NCBI GenBank assembly: GCA_016110215.1
Contig: JADWQD010000003.1
Location: 434,001 to 498,000, forward strand
Direction: 5' to 3'
DNA: 64,000 bases
Origin: Capronia americana
Lineage: Eukaryota > Ascomycota > Eurotiomycetes > Chaetothyriales > Herpotrichiellaceae
Shown: in pieces, positions 62,139 to 64,000 of the stretch
Layout: each line of letters opens with the position of its first letter
Position numbering within the stretch: position 1 is the stretch's first letter
The notes under the pieces: model-generated
What the model was told of the DNA's origin: nothing
Databases searched by the model: none
The model's input: only the letters and a program-made list of their open reading frames with translations
Made by a program: the position numbers and the translations under genes

Positions 62139-62901
62139 CTTGGCAGAAGTGGGTGATATGTCTGAGAAGAATACCTGACTAGGAAGAGATTTGGGCTTGA
62201 GGCTTTTGACTCTCTTTTGATCAGGTTGTTGTTGTGGTTTAGTCCAACTCAACCAGCATGGCGGCTGTGGCCAGGCTTTTAACTTCGTTGGACTCTTTGC
62301 CATTGCTCTAATAAGATCGCCAGCAATAGCAGAATCACCCTTTGGCGCCTCAAAAGGAGACAATGCTTTCGACAAAGATTAGTTGGAAAACACGCCTCGA
62401 GCATAGTACTTTCGACAAGGACTGTCCAAGGACCCGCCTTGAGGACAAAGCGTCATACCACAACTTGGTCGGAACGAAGACAATGCTTCGACCACGGCAC
62501 CCTTGAAGGTGGTCCATCCCAATAATGCTTCTAACCAAGGACCGGGTCCGGAAGTCCTTTAACCGAGACAATGTCGGGAATGTCGGCCTTGTTCGAGGAC
62601 TCGAGGACATCAAGTGGTCCACAAAGACTGTGAAAGGAAGCTGGACCGGACACAAGGCAATGAACAACAAGGCCGAAGGAGTCGACTCAACAAAGCTCTT
62701 TGACGCCAAAGCCAGTCGAGATGTGAACCCACAAGGTACTTAAAGGCTCGAAGCTTTCCACGATCCAACGATTTCTTCTCTTCATACCAAACACACATCT
62801 TCACCTTTGAGAACAAGAAACTCAATTCCTGACACTCAAAAGTAAAGAGCCCACCCACACCGCAGCCCCCTTTTCGATCTTGTCAGCAACACTCAGACAA
62901 G
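62139..62901. other. Divergent intergenic region
   Basis: About 760 bp. Motifs such as CAAGGAC and GACAATGCTT recur several times between 62360 and 62600, giving a loosely repetitive look. The last 150 bp are C/T-rich and fit a promoter and leader for the Ser-rich protein gene. Confidence 0.45.
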
Positions 62902-63144
62902 ATGCCTTCATCATCTTCCTCATCTTACCAATACTCCTCCTCCTCCTCCTCTTCTTCCTCCGCATCTCGGTCATATGGGAGCTCCTCCTCCAGCTCTACC
63001 CAGCGCTTCGCTGATGCCGTCACCTTCGACTCCCGCACCTTCACTGGTGGCTCTTACAACACCGGCACTTACAGCTCTGGCTCTCAGCGCCGAGGTGGTA
63101 TCAGCGAAGGCCACATCAGCGGCTATTCTCTGACCAGAAAGTAA
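62902..63144 (+). CDS. Small serine-rich protein
   Basis: 80 residues. A poly-Ser N-terminus (about 25 of the first 32 residues are Ser) is followed by a better-mixed part, TQRFADAVTFDSRTFTGGSY, then NTGTYSSGSQRRGGISEGHI and the end SGYSLTRK. There is no signal peptide. The leader just upstream is C/T-rich and the ATG context (ACAAGATGC) is good. The non-Ser half looks conserved in style rather than random. The function is unknown. Confidence 0.55.
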   Translation: MPSSSSSSYQYSSSSSSSSSASRSYGSSSSSSTQRFADAVTFDSRTFTGGSYNTGTYSSGSQRRGGISEGHISGYSLTRK

Positions 63145-64000
63145 GTGACCAGCCATGTATCCAGGTGAATGAGTAACTCGGAGATCGGCCATCGGCAAGG
63201 TAGGTGACACGGAGTCGTCTGAAGTCTAGAGATAGATAGGTGAGATAGGTACACCGCTGTTTTGGTATCCAGCAGTGTCCGAAAACGCCACGGGGTGCAG
63301 TAGCAGGCTTCTACTGACCTTGGCAACAACAACAAAAACAAAAACAACCAAAAAAAGGGGGGGCCGATTGTGAAATCAGGTAAGTCAGGCTGGGCAGGCT
63401 TCCCAGCAATAGCCAATTTTCATTAGGGGTTTTCCCGATGGATTGTCGATAGAAGAGCCAGACGATATGACGGCTCTTCATCGCAGATAGACAAATGCAA
63501 TTGATCGTTTCCTCTAGAATCTTCGTCTTTCTCGTTTTCTTTCTCCACTTCTTCGCCGCGTGCCCTAGCACCCGACATATGATATAGTACACTGGCCATG
63601 GTTTGCTGCAGGAAGTTCTGGGCGGAAATCATGGTCTTGCTCGACGGCAATGGCAGCAAAAGGTTGACTTCTTGAAGCCCATCCGGCTACATTGCACGGC
63701 AGACGAGTAGCATAACAAGATCAGCAAATCATCGCTGCGGAACCGCATCATTAGCCATCCAGATGTGGGAACGCAAGTACCTAGTACAAATCCAGATGTT
63801 CTACAGCAAATACTCCAACGAGTGCTTCTAATGATGCTGCGGAGAAGGATGGAGGGATATATTGCATGTCAACTTCGAGTCCGCTCAGCGAGACCGTGAC
63901 AGTATACATAAAAACCCTCCCCGTCATAGGTTTTATGCTTGCGCTCTCACGTCAACCAAGAGGGTTGCCTCTTGGCCAAAAAAGCCCCAATGCCCTCTTT
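63145..64000. other. 3' flank to the window end
   Basis: About 860 bp with an A-rich simple-sequence stretch followed by a G run near 63328-63364. Frames on the minus strand are short and unrecognised. Confidence 0.5.

Noticed and set aside
1..64000. Biosynthetic gene cluster, CRISPR array, provirus or intact transposon
   Set aside because: No polyketide synthase, peptide synthetase, terpene cyclase, integrase, reverse transcriptase, transposase or regular spacer-repeat array was seen. The gene content is housekeeping.

Overview
This window is chromosomal DNA of a filamentous ascomycete (Pezizomycotina). The evidence is the short GT-AG introns (mostly 46-60 nt, with CTNAC-like branch points), many intronless or one-intron genes on both strands, and family members typical of this group: an ATG15 lipase with cysteine-rich tail repeats, a two-dehydrogenase FOX2, a Pex23-type dysferlin-domain peroxin, an ECM11-domain protein and a Golgi-pH-regulator-like membrane protein. 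I cannot fix the class from sequence alone; Dothideomycetes or Eurotiomycetes both fit. I see no virus, plasmid, CRISPR array or secondary-metabolite cluster.

Layout: 1-1671 (-), a truncated secreted Ser/Thr-rich repeat protein. 5.1-8.8 kb, two amino-acid genes (cystathionine beta-lyase, histidinol phosphatase) flanking an unusual tRNA-like gene that appears to be interrupted twice. 11.7-18.2 kb, a five-intron FKBP12, glycerate 3-kinase (-) and the peroxisomal multifunctional enzyme FOX2. 18.6-18.9 kb, an AT-rich palindromic relic next to an intron-containing tRNA-Pro(CGG). 19.3-24.0 kb, an RBR E3 ligase and a BTB-domain gene with a broken tandem paralogue. 25.4-31.1 kb, D-arabinose dehydrogenase-like (-), PAM16 (-) and a dysferlin-domain peroxin. 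32.3-38.1 kb, a LEA-like small protein, ATG15 (-) and a VPS9-domain protein. 38.9-43.0 kb, ECM11-domain and PAS-domain genes (both -). 45.7-49.8 kb, biotin-protein ligase (-) divergent from a twin-CX9C COA4-like gene, then MGM101. 51.4-62 kb, a universal-stress-domain protein, GPHR-like protein, aspartate aminotransferase (-), UFE1/syntaxin-18 (-), a GNAT acetyltransferase (-) and a disordered repeat protein (-). 62.9 kb, a small Ser-rich protein.

The genes do not form one pathway. They are mostly housekeeping functions: mitochondrial (PAM16, COA4-like, MGM101), peroxisomal (FOX2, dysferlin-domain peroxin), secretory/vacuolar (UFE1, VPS9, ATG15, GPHR) and amino-acid or cofactor metabolism. 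Several genes have exons too short to be visible as open frames: an exon holding only the start codon (PAM16), a 12-nt last exon (biotin ligase), a 21-nt exon (FKBP12) and a four-exon 79-residue protein with a probable GC-AG intron (COA4-like).

The most unusual feature is the tRNA-like gene at 7253-7443. Its D-loop is split by a 53-nt segment with textbook spliceosomal signals, and its anticodon loop is split by a second segment. Removing both leaves a standard 72-nt tRNA fold.
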